DNA of 64,000 nucleotides from Streptomyces sp. ISL-87 (GTDB lineage Bacteria; Actinomycetota; Actinomycetes; Streptomycetales; Streptomycetaceae). Each line of letters starts with the position of its first letter. The stretch's first letter is position 1. Where the stretch lies: assembly GCF_018614095.1 (NCBI RefSeq), contig NZ_JAGGOY010000015.1, forward strand, positions 1 through 64,000. The letters run 5' to 3'. Both the position numbers and the translations under genes were made by a program. Shown here one piece after another: positions 35,298 to 44,635 of this stretch. The notes under the pieces were generated by a model. That model saw only the letters and a list, made by a program, of their open reading frames with translations. It had not been told where the DNA came from and searched no databases.

Positions 35298-36854
35298 CTA
35301 AAGCCAGTCGAGTTCCCACAGTCGCCAGGCGCCCGTGCCGTCGGAGAGGTACTGGGCGCCGGTGACGGCCTCGCGGGAGAGTACGTAGTCCTTCTTCTGC
35401 CAGATCGGCAGGACCGGGATCTGCTGGGCCACCAGGCGCTGGAGCTCGCGGAAGTCCACGGCCGCGTCGGCGCGCTCCGAGTAGGACTGGGTGCGGGTGA
35501 TCAGGGCGTCCACGGTCTTGTCGGAGAAGCCGTTGTTCATGCTGGAGTCGGCGCCGACGAGCGGGGCGAGGAAGTTGTCCGCGTCCGGGAAGTCGGCGAT
35601 CCAGCCGACGGTGTAGGCGTCGAACTCGCCCGCCGCGTACCCCTTCTGGAAGTCGCCCCACTGCTCGACGGACTTGATCTTCAGCTGGAAGAGGCCGGTG
35701 GCCTCCAGCTGCCGCTTTATCTCCACGGCCTCGTCGACGTTCGCGCCGCGCGCGTTGACGCCGAGGGTGAGGGAGACCGGCGTGGTGATCCGGGCGTCCT
35801 TGAGGAGCTTCTTGGCCGTGGCCCCGTTGGGCGCCGGGTACGTGTCGAAGAACGGCGTGCTGTGCGCGGCGACGCCCGCCGGGACGAGGGAGTAGAGCGG
35901 CGTGACCGTGCCCGCGTAGATCTCGCCGGCCACCTTGGAGCGGTCGAGCGCGGCCGCGACGGCCTGGCGGACGGCGGGCGGTGCGGTGGTGGAGCCCGGG
36001 CGGACGTTGAAGACGAGGCTACGGATCTCCGTGCCGCCGGAGGCCTGGTAGCGGGTGTCCTTCAGGCCCGGGTTGAGGCCGGCGAGCACGTCCGGCGGCA
36101 TGTCCCGGTGGGCGACCTCGACCCCGTGGTCCTGCCAGGCCCGGTTGAGCTGCGCGGAGTCCTTGAAGTACCTGACGGTGACCGGCACGTGGGCGGGCTT
36201 GCCGTCGCCCTTGTACGAGGCGTTGGGCGTGAGCTCGGCGCTCGCGCCGGCCTTGTAGGCGCCGAGGGTGTACGGGCCCGAGCCGTCGACCTTGCCGTCC
36301 TCGCGCAGGGCCTTGGCCGGGTACTTGTCCTTGTCCACGATCGAGGCGGCGCCCGTCGCGATCTTGAAGGGGAAGGTGGCGTCGGGGGCGGAGAGGTTGA
36401 AGGTGACGGTCCGGCCGTCGGCCTTGACGGACTCCAGGGTGTTGAAGAGGGGCGCGGGCCCCTGGTCGGAGTTGATCGCCTTGATCCGGTCGAAGGAGTG
36501 CTTGACGTCCTCGGCGGTGATCGGGCGGCCGCCGGCGAACTTCACCTCCGGGCGGAGCTCGCACTGGTACGTGGTGAGCTTCTGCCCGACGAACTTGCAG
36601 GAGGAGGCGGCGTCCGGGGCGGGGGTGCCGGAGCCGGGCTTGATGGTCAGCAGCGACTGGTAGACGTTGCTGAACAGGGCCCAGGAGCCGGCGTCGTACG
36701 CCCCCGCGGGGTCGAGGGCGGAGACGACGTCGGTCGTCCCGACCCGGATGGCGCTGCGGCCGTCGCCCTCGCCGGGCAGTACCTGCCAGGCCGCGACGCA
36801 TGCCGCGCCCAGGACCAGCCCGGCCGCAATGATCTTCGAGCGGGCAGACCGCAT
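35298..36854 (-). CDS. ABC transporter substrate-binding protein (peptide/opine family 5)
   Basis: Solute-binding protein of about 518 residues (SBP_bac_5, DppA/OppA type). The N-terminus MRSARSKIIAAGLVLGAAC could be a weak lipoprotein signal (Cys19) or a plain membrane anchor. Family landmarks: VSALDPAGAYDAGSWALFSNVYQSL, FAGGRPITAEDVKHSFDRI, LRSLVFNVRPG-like IRSLVFNVRPGST and FDAYTVGWIADFPDADNFLAPL. No permease or ATPase gene is adjacent, so it is an orphan receptor or sensor. ATG 36854 was chosen; GTG 36899 would put 15 polar residues before the signal. Confidence 0.9.
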   Translation of the reverse strand: MRSARSKIIAAGLVLGAACVAAWQVLPGEGDGRSAIRVGTTDVVSALDPAGAYDAGSWALFSNVYQSLLTIKPGSGTPAPDAASSCKFVGQKLTTYQCELRPEVKFAGGRPITAEDVKHSFDRIKAINSDQGPAPLFNTLESVKADGRTVTFNLSAPDATFPFKIATGAASIVDKDKYPAKALREDGKVDGSGPYTLGAYKAGASAELTPNASYKGDGKPAHVPVTVRYFKDSAQLNRAWQDHGVEVAHRDMPPDVLAGLNPGLKDTRYQASGGTEIRSLVFNVRPGSTTAPPAVRQAVAAALDRSKVAGEIYAGTVTPLYSLVPAGVAAHSTPFFDTYPAPNGATAKKLLKDARITTPVSLTLGVNARGANVDEAVEIKRQLEATGLFQLKIKSVEQWGDFQKGYAAGEFDAYTVGWIADFPDADNFLAPLVGADSSMNNGFSDKTVDALITRTQSYSERADAAVDFRELQRLVAQQIPVLPIWQKKDYVLSREAVTGAQYLSDGTGAWRLWELDWL

Positions 36855-36942
36855 CCCATGAACCCCGTTATTCGAACTTACCTTCCGACTATCGGACACC
36901 CAATCACGTAAATCCAGCCACGGGAAGGGTCGTTATGTCGGA

Positions 36943-38217
36943 TCAGGCCCGGTACGAGGCGAGTTCGACGACAGTGATGTCGGACGGCGCGCCGACCCTG
37001 ACCGGGGGTCCCCAGGCACCGGCTCCCCGGGACACGTAGAGCTGGGTGTCGCCGTAGCGCTCCAGACCGGCGACGGTCGGGTTGGCGAGTTCGGCGAGGT
37101 AGTTGCCGGGCCAGAGCTGACCGCCGTGGGTGTGGCCGGACAGCTGGAGGCCGACGCCGTGCCGGACCGCGTCGTGGATGACGACGGGCTGGTGGGCGAG
37201 GAGCACGGCGGCGCGGGACCGGTTGCGGTCGCCGAGGGCCGCCTGGAAGTCGGGGCCGTGGCCTTCCGTCTCGCCCTGGATGTCGTTGACGCCGGCCAGG
37301 TCGAAGAGGGGGAGCTCCCGGCGGGCGTTCTCCAGAGGGGTCAGGCCGAGTTCCCGGACGTGGTCGATCCACTGCTGGGCACCGGAGAAGTACTCGTGGT
37401 TGCCGGTGACGAAGTACGAGCCGTGCGCCGCGCGGAGCCCGCGCAGGGGCTCCGCCGCCGGTCCCAGGTCGTGCACGTTTCCGTCCACGAGGTCGCCGAC
37501 GATGGCGATGAGGTCCGGCTGGGTGCGGTTGACGGTGTCGACGATGCGCTGGGTGTGGGCGCGGCCGAGGACGGGGCCGAGGTGGATGTCGCTGACGACG
37601 GCGATCCGGAAGCCGTGCGCCGCGCGGGGCAGCTTGGCGAGGGGGACGGTGACCCGCTTGACGCTGGGCCCGCGCAGGACCCCGTACGTCCCGTACCCGA
37701 CGGTCCCGACGGCCGCGGCGGCGGCCGCCCCGCCGATCGTCCGCGCGACGAACCGGCGCCGGCTGATCCCGTCATCGACCTGGGGGGCGGCCGGGGCGGG
37801 GGCCGAGGCGCGGGCTTCAGTGGCTGTGGCACCCGCCTGGCCGGCGGCCGGGACCGGGCCGGGCTCCGGCGCGTCGGGCGACTGGGGAGCCGGGCGGCCA
37901 GGACCCCGGCGGAGCACCACCGCGCGGACCGGTTCGGCGATCAGCATCGCCAGGGTCAGATACAGCAGCACCGCCAAGTACATGAACCCCGGCCAGGACA
38001 CCGTCTGCTGAAGCCAGAACGGGGCTCCGGCGCGGCCCGCGACCAGGGCGGCCACCGCCAGCGCGGGGAGCGCGAAGGCCATTCCCGTGCCGACGCGGCG
38101 CCCCGTCCCGCCCGGCCGGGTCGTGTCGCGGACCAGGCGGATCCAGAGCCATCGGTGGACCAGCACCAGCAGAGCCAGCACCGACAGCGCGACCAGGGCG
38201 AAGATCAGGACCGTCAT
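36943..38217 (-). CDS. Membrane-anchored metallophosphoesterase
   Basis: Protein of 424 residues. The N-terminal half has three to four hydrophobic helices and a Pro/Ala-rich cytoplasmic loop, then a Tat-like segment RRRFVARTIGGAAAAAAVG. The C-terminal calcineurin-like domain (about 190-424) has all metal motifs in order: VVSDIHLGP, VGDLVDGN, TGNHEYFSG, LLAHQP and LSGHTHGGQ. This is the YkuE/YpbG-like type, proposed to act on UDP-diacylglucosamine or other membrane phosphate esters; the substrate is not visible. Its start overlaps the stop of the small membrane gene by four bases. Confidence 0.93.
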   Translation of the reverse strand: MTVLIFALVALSVLALLVLVHRWLWIRLVRDTTRPGGTGRRVGTGMAFALPALAVAALVAGRAGAPFWLQQTVSWPGFMYLAVLLYLTLAMLIAEPVRAVVLRRGPGRPAPQSPDAPEPGPVPAAGQAGATATEARASAPAPAAPQVDDGISRRRFVARTIGGAAAAAAVGTVGYGTYGVLRGPSVKRVTVPLAKLPRAAHGFRIAVVSDIHLGPVLGRAHTQRIVDTVNRTQPDLIAIVGDLVDGNVHDLGPAAEPLRGLRAAHGSYFVTGNHEYFSGAQQWIDHVRELGLTPLENARRELPLFDLAGVNDIQGETEGHGPDFQAALGDRNRSRAAVLLAHQPVVIHDAVRHGVGLQLSGHTHGGQLWPGNYLAELANPTVAGLERYGDTQLYVSRGAGAWGPPVRVGAPSDITVVELASYRA

Positions 38218-38459
38218 CGTGATTCACGCCGCAGCGCCAGAACGCCACGCAACCCGATCACACCAACGGCCGTCCCGAGGAGAAAGGAGGTCACTGCCAG
38301 GAGAAGGTGAACCCAGAAGAATGCCGTCGGGTCACCCACGGCGTCGAAAGCCTGGCCAGCGCTGTCCTTCCACAGGTTCCGAGCGAAAGACACCCAGATG
38401 AACCAGCTCCAGACGCCGAACGCGAGCAGGAACCAGGACGCGGTGCGGCTGAGTTTCAT
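38214..38459 (-). CDS. SCO4848-family small membrane protein
   Basis: Protein of 81 residues with two transmembrane helices (ASWFLLAFGVWSWFIWVSFA and FFWVHLLLAVTSFLLGTAVG) joined by a short loop (NLWKDSAGQAFDAVGDPTA). From memory it matches the family named after S. coelicolor SCO4848, which lies next to a phosphoesterase and a carboxypeptidase there too. Its function is unknown. It is cotranscribed with the phosphoesterase (four-base overlap). Confidence 0.87.
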   Translation of the reverse strand: MKLSRTASWFLLAFGVWSWFIWVSFARNLWKDSAGQAFDAVGDPTAFFWVHLLLAVTSFLLGTAVGVIGLRGVLALRRESR

Positions 38460-38580
38460 GTACTCAGTATCGGATTCGTCCCCGGTACGGACGCGTCGGG
38501 GTGGGCTGTACCGGGGTTGGTTGCAGCGGTTTGGCCGGTCCACGACGGCAGACACAGCATCGGGATGTACTTTCACCTGC

Positions 38581-39870
38581 GTGTCTGCCAAGAAGACCGC
38601 GCTGACGGTCCTTTCCGCCGCGCTGCTCATCCCTGCGATGCTCGCGGCCCCCGCACACGCCGCCCCGACCACGACACGGCCGCCGACACCCGACGAAAAG
38701 GGCCGGACCCAGAAGAAGGCCGCCGCCCCGCCCGCATCGATGTCCAGCATCGGCGGCGCCCGGCTCGGCCAGCCGGGGACCCAGGTGAACCTGCTGCCCG
38801 GCGCACCCGCCCTGCCGACGGACCTGACGGGCCGGTCCTGGATCGTGGCCGACGCCGAGACCGGCGAGGTGCTGGCCGCGCACAACGCGCACTGGCGGCT
38901 CCCCCCGGCCTCCACGATGAAGATGCTCTTCGCGGACACCCTGCTGCCGGGCCTGCCCAAGGACCGGGTCCACAAGGTGACCGAGGAGGAGATGTCCGAC
39001 GTGGGCCAGGGTTCCAGCCTCGTCGGGGTCAAGGAGGACCACGAGTACACCGTCCACGATTTGTGGCTCGGAGTGTTCCTTCGGTCCGGGAACGACGCCG
39101 TCCATGTACTTTCGGCCATGAACGGCGGCATCGAGAAGACCGTCAAGGACATGCAGGCGCACGCCGAGGAGCTTCAGGCCCTCGACACCCACGTGGTGTC
39201 CCCCGACGGGTACGACGCCCCGGAGCAGGTGTCGAGCGCGTACGACCTCACCCTCATCGCCCGCTCCGGGCTCCAGAAGCAGGACTTCCGGGAGTACTGC
39301 GGCACGGCGCACGCGAAGTTCCCGGGCAGGCAGGAGGCCGGGAAGCCGCGTGACTACTTCGAGATCCAGAACACGAACCGGCTGATGACGGGCGCCGGCG
39401 GCCTCTCCCCCTACAAGGGCATCGCCGGGGTGAAGAACGGCAACACCACCATGGCCGGTTCCACCTTCACCGGCACGGCCCAGCGCGGCAACAAGAAGCT
39501 GCTGGTCACGGTGATGAACCCGGAGACCGGTGGCGTCAACTCCGTGTACGAGGAGACCGCCGACCTCCTCGACTGGGGGTTCGCGGCCTCCGGAAAGGTC
39601 AAGCCGGTGGGCGAGCTGGTGCCCCCGAAGAGCGAGGACACCTCGTCCCTCGGCTCGCCCGCGCAGTCGCACGAGAACCACCCGTCGGCGTCCGGGGAGG
39701 GCGCCGGCGGCGGGCTCGGCACCGCGCTCGGCATCGCGGGCGGGGCGCTGGCCGTCGTGGCGGGCGGGATGTTCGCCGTCAACCGCCGCCGCCCGCGCCG
39801 CCCGCGCGGACACGGGGGGCCGGACGGGGGCCCGGACACGGGGCCGGACACGGGGCCGGACGCGCCCTAA
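38581..39870 (+). CDS. D-alanyl-D-alanine carboxypeptidase (PBP5-like)
   Basis: Low-molecular-weight penicillin-binding protein of 429 residues, trimming the terminal D-Ala of wall peptides outside the cell. It has a signal peptide (1-28, APAHAA), then a S11 peptidase domain with STMK (Ser111, Lys114), SGN (169-171) and KNG (285-287, VKNGNT; KTG in most relatives). A Ser/Glu/Gly-rich linker and one C-terminal helix (GLGTALGIAGGALAVVAGGM) followed by RRRPRRPRG anchor it to the membrane. GTG 38581 fits the signal peptide. The last four bases overlap the convergent YihY gene. Confidence 0.94.
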   Translation: MSAKKTALTVLSAALLIPAMLAAPAHAAPTTTRPPTPDEKGRTQKKAAAPPASMSSIGGARLGQPGTQVNLLPGAPALPTDLTGRSWIVADAETGEVLAAHNAHWRLPPASTMKMLFADTLLPGLPKDRVHKVTEEEMSDVGQGSSLVGVKEDHEYTVHDLWLGVFLRSGNDAVHVLSAMNGGIEKTVKDMQAHAEELQALDTHVVSPDGYDAPEQVSSAYDLTLIARSGLQKQDFREYCGTAHAKFPGRQEAGKPRDYFEIQNTNRLMTGAGGLSPYKGIAGVKNGNTTMAGSTFTGTAQRGNKKLLVTVMNPETGGVNSVYEETADLLDWGFAASGKVKPVGELVPPKSEDTSSLGSPAQSHENHPSASGEGAGGGLGTALGIAGGALAVVAGGMFAVNRRRPRRPRGHGGPDGGPDTGPDTGPDAP

Positions 39871-40832
39871 TCCCCGTCCTTGCGCTCGGCCTTGCCCTTG
39901 TTCTTGCTCTTGTCCTTGCTCTTGTCCTCGCCCCCAGCCTTGCCCTCTTCCTCTTCCTCGTCCCCGTCCCCGTCCTCGTCCTCGTCATCACGGGTGGCGG
40001 TCCAGGCGGCGCAGTACAGCAACAGCTTCGCCATGAAGTTGATCCAGAGCAGCAGGGCGATCGGCACGCCGAAGGCCCCGTACATGCTCTTCGCGGCGAC
40101 CCCCCGCATATAGCCACTGAGCAGCAGTTTCAGCAGCTCGAAGCCCGCCGCGCCGATGAGGGCCGCCTCGATCAGGCGGCGGCGCGGCGGTTCGACCCCG
40201 GGCAGCAGGGTCAGTACGTAGAGCAGGAGCAGGAAGGCCGCGAGCACGCCCACGGCGAAGGCGGCCGCCCGCAGCAGTCCGCCGCCCACGCCGTGGTTCG
40301 GGATGCCCACCCATCCGCCGAACTTCCCGACCGCGCTGGAGCCGATGATCGAGGACGCGGCCGAGGCCAGTCCCACGCCGCCGAGCCCGGCGAGGATCAG
40401 CACGTCCTTGCCCTTGCGCGCGAAGGGGTTCCCCTGGTCCTCGTCGTCCTTCTCCCACACCGCGCGCAGGCAGTCCCGCATCGAGCCGATCCAGCCGACG
40501 CCGGTGAGGAGCAGGATGCCGCCCGCCACGAGCCCTACCGTGCCCGCGTTCGCCACGAGGCCGTCGATGTCGAGCTGGCCGGAGATGCCGGGGACCTGTT
40601 CGGACAGGTTCTTCTGCAGCTTGTCAAGCTGCTCCTGGCTGAGCAGCCCCGCGCCGATCGCCGCCGCCACCGTGATCAGCGGGAAGAGCGCGAGGAAACT
40701 GATGAAGGTGATCGCAGCGGCGAGCCGGGTCCAGTGCGCGCGGTCGAGACGCATGTACGAACGCCACGCGTGCGTCCGCATCAGAGCCGCCACCAACGGC
40801 CCGACCACCGGGAGTTTCGTCAGCCAGTCCAT
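39867..40832 (-). CDS. YihY/BrkB family membrane protein
   Basis: Integral membrane protein of 321 residues with six helices; the family is conserved but its role is unknown (formerly mis-assigned as ribonuclease BN). Landmarks: RLAAAITFISFLALFPLI and LLLTGVGWIGSMRDCLRAVW, and the C-terminal ALLLWINFMAKLLLYCAAW. The tail is extreme in charge: about 20 acidic residues (DDEDEDGDGDEEEEE) then about 25 lysine-rich residues. ATG 40832 (MDWLTKL) was chosen; a longer in-frame start at 40937 lacks membrane or family sequence. It overlaps the carboxypeptidase gene end by four bases. Confidence 0.9.
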   Translation of the reverse strand: MDWLTKLPVVGPLVAALMRTHAWRSYMRLDRAHWTRLAAAITFISFLALFPLITVAAAIGAGLLSQEQLDKLQKNLSEQVPGISGQLDIDGLVANAGTVGLVAGGILLLTGVGWIGSMRDCLRAVWEKDDEDQGNPFARKGKDVLILAGLGGVGLASAASSIIGSSAVGKFGGWVGIPNHGVGGGLLRAAAFAVGVLAAFLLLLYVLTLLPGVEPPRRRLIEAALIGAAGFELLKLLLSGYMRGVAAKSMYGAFGVPIALLLWINFMAKLLLYCAAWTATRDDEDEDGDGDEEEEEGKAGGEDKSKDKSKNKGKAERKDGD

Positions 40833-41013
40833 GGGGTCACCGTAAATGAGCTGTCGGAAATAGCCGGTATTGCAGCTTTCAGGCACTACGGTCGTCGATT
40901 GTGACTTTTCGCCCGACGGCTCGTCCGTTCCACGCACTGGTCCTACGGAGGATCAGATTCCGCACCCGTCTGACCCGTCTGACCCTACGGCCCCCGGCCC
41001 TGCGACCGCTCCG

Positions 41014-41619
41014 TCAGGCGGGACGTACGGTCGCTTCGGCGGCATCGGCCGCGGCGTCGACGGGACAGCTCAGCTGCGCCGGGACGCCGGTCGGGCCGGT
41101 CCCGAACGGGTACTCGCGCAGCTTGCGCCAGACCCCGTCGGAGCCCTGCTCGTAGAGCGCGAAGCTGTCGCAGACCCAGTCGGCGGCGTACTCGGCGAGG
41201 GCCGTGAACGCCAGGTCCATCGCCTCCTCGGAGATCCCGTGGGCGACGGTGACGTGCGGGTGGTACGGGAACGCCAGCTCACGGCTGAGCGGGCCCTCGG
41301 GGGCGCGGACCTGGCCCTGGAGCCGGGTACAGCCCGGGGCGCCCTCGACGACCTGGACGTAGACGACCGGCGAGAGCGGGCGGAAGGTTCCCGTGCCGGC
41401 CAGCCGCATCCGGAAGGACCGGCAGGCCGCCGCGACCTCGGCGAGGTGCGCACGGACCTGCGGCAGCCGGTCCGCCTCCACCTCGGTGGGCGGCACGAGA
41501 GTGACATGCGTGGGGATGCCGTGCGCGGCGGCGTCCCCGAAGCCGGCGCGCAGCTCCTGGAGCTGGCTGCCGTACGGCTCCGGGACCGCGATCGAAACGC
41601 CGAGCGTTACGGTCCCCAC
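41014..41619 (-). CDS. 2'-5' RNA ligase / cyclic phosphodiesterase family protein
   Basis: Two-histidine phosphoesterase of 201 residues. The two HxT motifs that define the fold are present: PTHVTLVPPTEV (about residue 35) and YHPHVTVAHG (about residue 125). It may hydrolyse 2',3'-cyclic phosphates or act on RNA ends; the true substrate is unknown. The GTG start at 41619 is preceded by GAGGAG. The leader just upstream contains a (CTGT)n microsatellite. It lies downstream of trpS and may share its transcript. Confidence 0.9.
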   Translation of the reverse strand: MGTVTLGVSIAVPEPYGSQLQELRAGFGDAAAHGIPTHVTLVPPTEVEADRLPQVRAHLAEVAAACRSFRMRLAGTGTFRPLSPVVYVQVVEGAPGCTRLQGQVRAPEGPLSRELAFPYHPHVTVAHGISEEAMDLAFTALAEYAADWVCDSFALYEQGSDGVWRKLREYPFGTGPTGVPAQLSCPVDAAADAAEATVRPA

Positions 41620-41650
41620 GTAAGTCTCCTCGTTGTCGGTCTGTCTTGGT

Positions 41651-41676
41651 CTGTCTGTCTGTCTGTCTGTCTGTCT
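41651..41676. repeat. Tetranucleotide microsatellite (CTGT)6.5
   Basis: Perfect run of 26 bases of CTGT, with an interrupted copy just before it (41641-41650), in the gap between trpS and the RNA-ligase gene, 32 bases upstream of the latter's start. Tetranucleotide runs of this length are unusual in GC-rich Streptomyces DNA. Confidence 0.9.
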
Positions 41677-41750
41677 ACGCGGATGCTGCTGCCTCAGTGT
41701 GGCGCCAGCACCCCCCGGACCGCCAGAGCCCTCTGCCGGTCAGTGCCCCG

Positions 41751-42776
<1,026 letters not shown>

Positions 42777-43009
42777 TCAGGTGCGGGGCGGGACTCCGTC
42801 CGTCCGCTGGCCGGAACCCTCCGCGGCCGAGTCCGGTTTCCCACCGTGGGGCCGGGCGGGACGGGCGGTGACTGTGCGTACTCGCGCGTAGCCGGTCGGC
42901 CGGATCTTGCCCGAAGCAAGCGACCGATTTCCCGCCCGCGCCGCGCCATCCGGCCGGGCCAGATCCAGCCCCGCCGCCCCATCCGGCCGGGCCGGCCCAG
43001 ATCCAGCCC

Positions 43010-43107
43010 CGCCGGCGTTTGAGGCGCGGGGTCTGGGGCGGAGCCCCAGGGAACCCGGCTCCGCCGGGCACCGGGCTCCGCCCGGACCCGCGCCTCAAAC
43101 GCCGGCG
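43010..43107. repeat. Nested long inverted repeat (Streptomyces intergenic element)
   Basis: A perfect 21-bp inverted repeat: CGCCGGCGTTTGAGGCGCGGG at 43010-43030 is matched by its complement at 43087-43107. Inside it a second dyad pairs GGGCGGAGCCC with GGGCTCCGCCC. The core GCCGGCGTTTGAGGCGC is a sequence I know from many Streptomyces intergenic regions. It sits 25 bases past glyA and could terminate it and fold its RNA. Directly before it are two copies of AGATCCAGCCCCGCC (42961 and 42999). The remaining part of the 42765-43131 gap shows no gene. Confidence 0.85.
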
Positions 43108-43131
43108 AGGCTGAAGGTGCCGGGGAGGGGG

Positions 43132-44400
43132 TCAGGACAGGGGGAGCCCCGGGGCCGGGAAGGCGGCCATCAGGGAGGTGACCTCCGCGCGGACAGCCGC
43201 AAGGGCCGGTTCGTCGGACGCGGCGGCCGCGTCAACGGCCCGGAAGATCCAGTCCGCCACCACCGGCATGTGGTCGACGCCCAGGCCCCGCGACGTCAGC
43301 GACGGCGTGCCGATCCGGATCCCCGACGGGTCGAACGGCTTGCGGGGGTCGAACGGGACCGTGTTGTAGTTCACCACGATCCCCGCGCGGTCCAGCGCCT
43401 TGGCCGCGATCTTGCCCGGGACGCCCCGCGAGGTGAGGTCCATCAGGATCAGGTGGTTGTCCGTACCGCCCGACACCAGATCGAACCCCCGCTCCAGCAG
43501 CGACGCGGCCAGCGCCTTCGCGTTGGCGACCACCGCGTGGGCGTAGGCGACGAAGGAAGGCTGCGCCGCCTCGTGGAGGGCCACCGCGATGCCGGCCGTC
43601 GTCTGGTTGTGCGGGCCGCCCTGGAGGCCCGGGAAGACCGCCTTGTCGATGGCCTTCGCGTGCTCCTCCCGGCACATCAGCATCGCGCCGCGCGGTCCGC
43701 GCAGGGTCTTGTGGGTGGTGGTCGAGATCACGTCCACGTGCCCGGCCGGCGACGGGTGCGCCCCGCCCGCGATCAGCCCCGCGATGTGCGCCACGTCCGC
43801 CACCAGGATCGAGCCCGCCTCCTTCGCGATCGACGCGAACGCCGCGAAGTCGATCGTGCGCGGCAGGGCCGTACCGCCACAGAAGATGATCTTCGGGCGC
43901 TCGGCCAGCGCCAGCTCGCGCACCGCGTCGTAGTCGATCAGCCCGGTCTCCGCGGAGACGCCGTACTGCACGCCCCGGAACCACGACCCCGTCGCCGAGA
44001 CGCCCCAGCCGTGCGTCAGGTGCCCGCCCATCGGCAGGGCCATGCCCATCACCGTGTCGCCCGGCTTCGCGAACGCCAGGTACACCGCGAGGTTCGCCGG
44101 CGAGCCGGAGTACGGCTGCACGTTCGCGTGGTCGACGCCGAACAGGCCCTTCGCCCGCTCGACGGCCAGCGCCTCGACGCGGTCGATGTTCTGCTGGCCC
44201 TCGTAGTAGCGGCGGCCCGGGTAGCCCTCGCTGTACTTGTTCTGCAGGACGGTGCCGGAGGCCTCCAGCACCGCCGCGGACACGTAGTTCTCGCTCGGGA
44301 TGAGGCGGAGGGTCTCCGCCTGGAGTGTTTCCTCCGCCGCGACGAAGGACGCCAGCTCGGGGTCGGTCGCGGAAAGGGCGGGGTGGCGGCGCGCGGTCAT
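43132..44400 (-). CDS. glyA: Serine hydroxymethyltransferase
   Basis: PLP enzyme interconverting serine and glycine while charging tetrahydrofolate with a one-carbon unit; 422 residues, typical length. Motifs: LIPSENYVSAAVLEA, NKYSEGYPGRRYYEGQQ, VQPYSGSPANLAVYLA, GHLTHGWGVSATGSWF, DVAHIAGLIAGG and the PLP-lysine segment STTTHKTLRGPRG. A ZTP riboswitch precedes it, linking expression to the purine precursor that accumulates when 10-formyl-THF is short. The ATG at 44400 follows GGAGGAG. Confidence 0.97.
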   Translation of the reverse strand: MTARRHPALSATDPELASFVAAEETLQAETLRLIPSENYVSAAVLEASGTVLQNKYSEGYPGRRYYEGQQNIDRVEALAVERAKGLFGVDHANVQPYSGSPANLAVYLAFAKPGDTVMGMALPMGGHLTHGWGVSATGSWFRGVQYGVSAETGLIDYDAVRELALAERPKIIFCGGTALPRTIDFAAFASIAKEAGSILVADVAHIAGLIAGGAHPSPAGHVDVISTTTHKTLRGPRGAMLMCREEHAKAIDKAVFPGLQGGPHNQTTAGIAVALHEAAQPSFVAYAHAVVANAKALAASLLERGFDLVSGGTDNHLILMDLTSRGVPGKIAAKALDRAGIVVNYNTVPFDPRKPFDPSGIRIGTPSLTSRGLGVDHMPVVADWIFRAVDAAAASDEPALAAVRAEVTSLMAAFPAPGLPLS

Positions 44401-44433
44401 GGCGGCTCCTCCGGGGTCGATGTCAGATCTCGT

Positions 44434-44526
44434 CCCCGCGAGGCCCAGGCGAGCGGCCCTGTATGCGGTCGTACGCGCACGACTCCCCCGGAGTTGGTTC
44501 TCCGTACGCCAGTCGCCGTGCGTACC
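44434..44526 (-). promoter_or_regulatory. ZTP (pfl motif) riboswitch controlling glyA
   Basis: On the minus strand the leader contains the pfl consensus in order: stem CGCACG (44522-44517) paired with CGTGCG, the core GCGACTGGC then a CGGAG/CTCCG hairpin followed by GGGGAG, a linker, and the 3' domain CCGC-TCGCCTGGGC-GCGG (44456-44436). Both the GACTGGC / GGGGAG half and the GCCTGGGC half are present at expected spacing, about 35 bases upstream of the glyA ATG and next to its Shine-Dalgarno. This RNA class binds ZMP/ZTP and is known upstream of glyA, folD and purH. It probably switches on glyA when folate is limiting. Confidence 0.85.
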
Positions 44527-44635
44527 GCTCACCTTAGCGGGCGCGCCACAAGAAAGGTTTCTCCGTCCGCTATACGAGCGAGGATGGAAAGTGACGCCAC
44601 CCTCGTCACAGGCCTGACGGACGATCGGAGACCCC

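Noticed and set aside
36854..36899. Lipoprotein start at GTG 36899 for the peptide-binding protein
   Set aside because: It would put 15 polar residues in front of the signal helix; the ATG at 36854 gives a proper basic-hydrophobic N-terminus.
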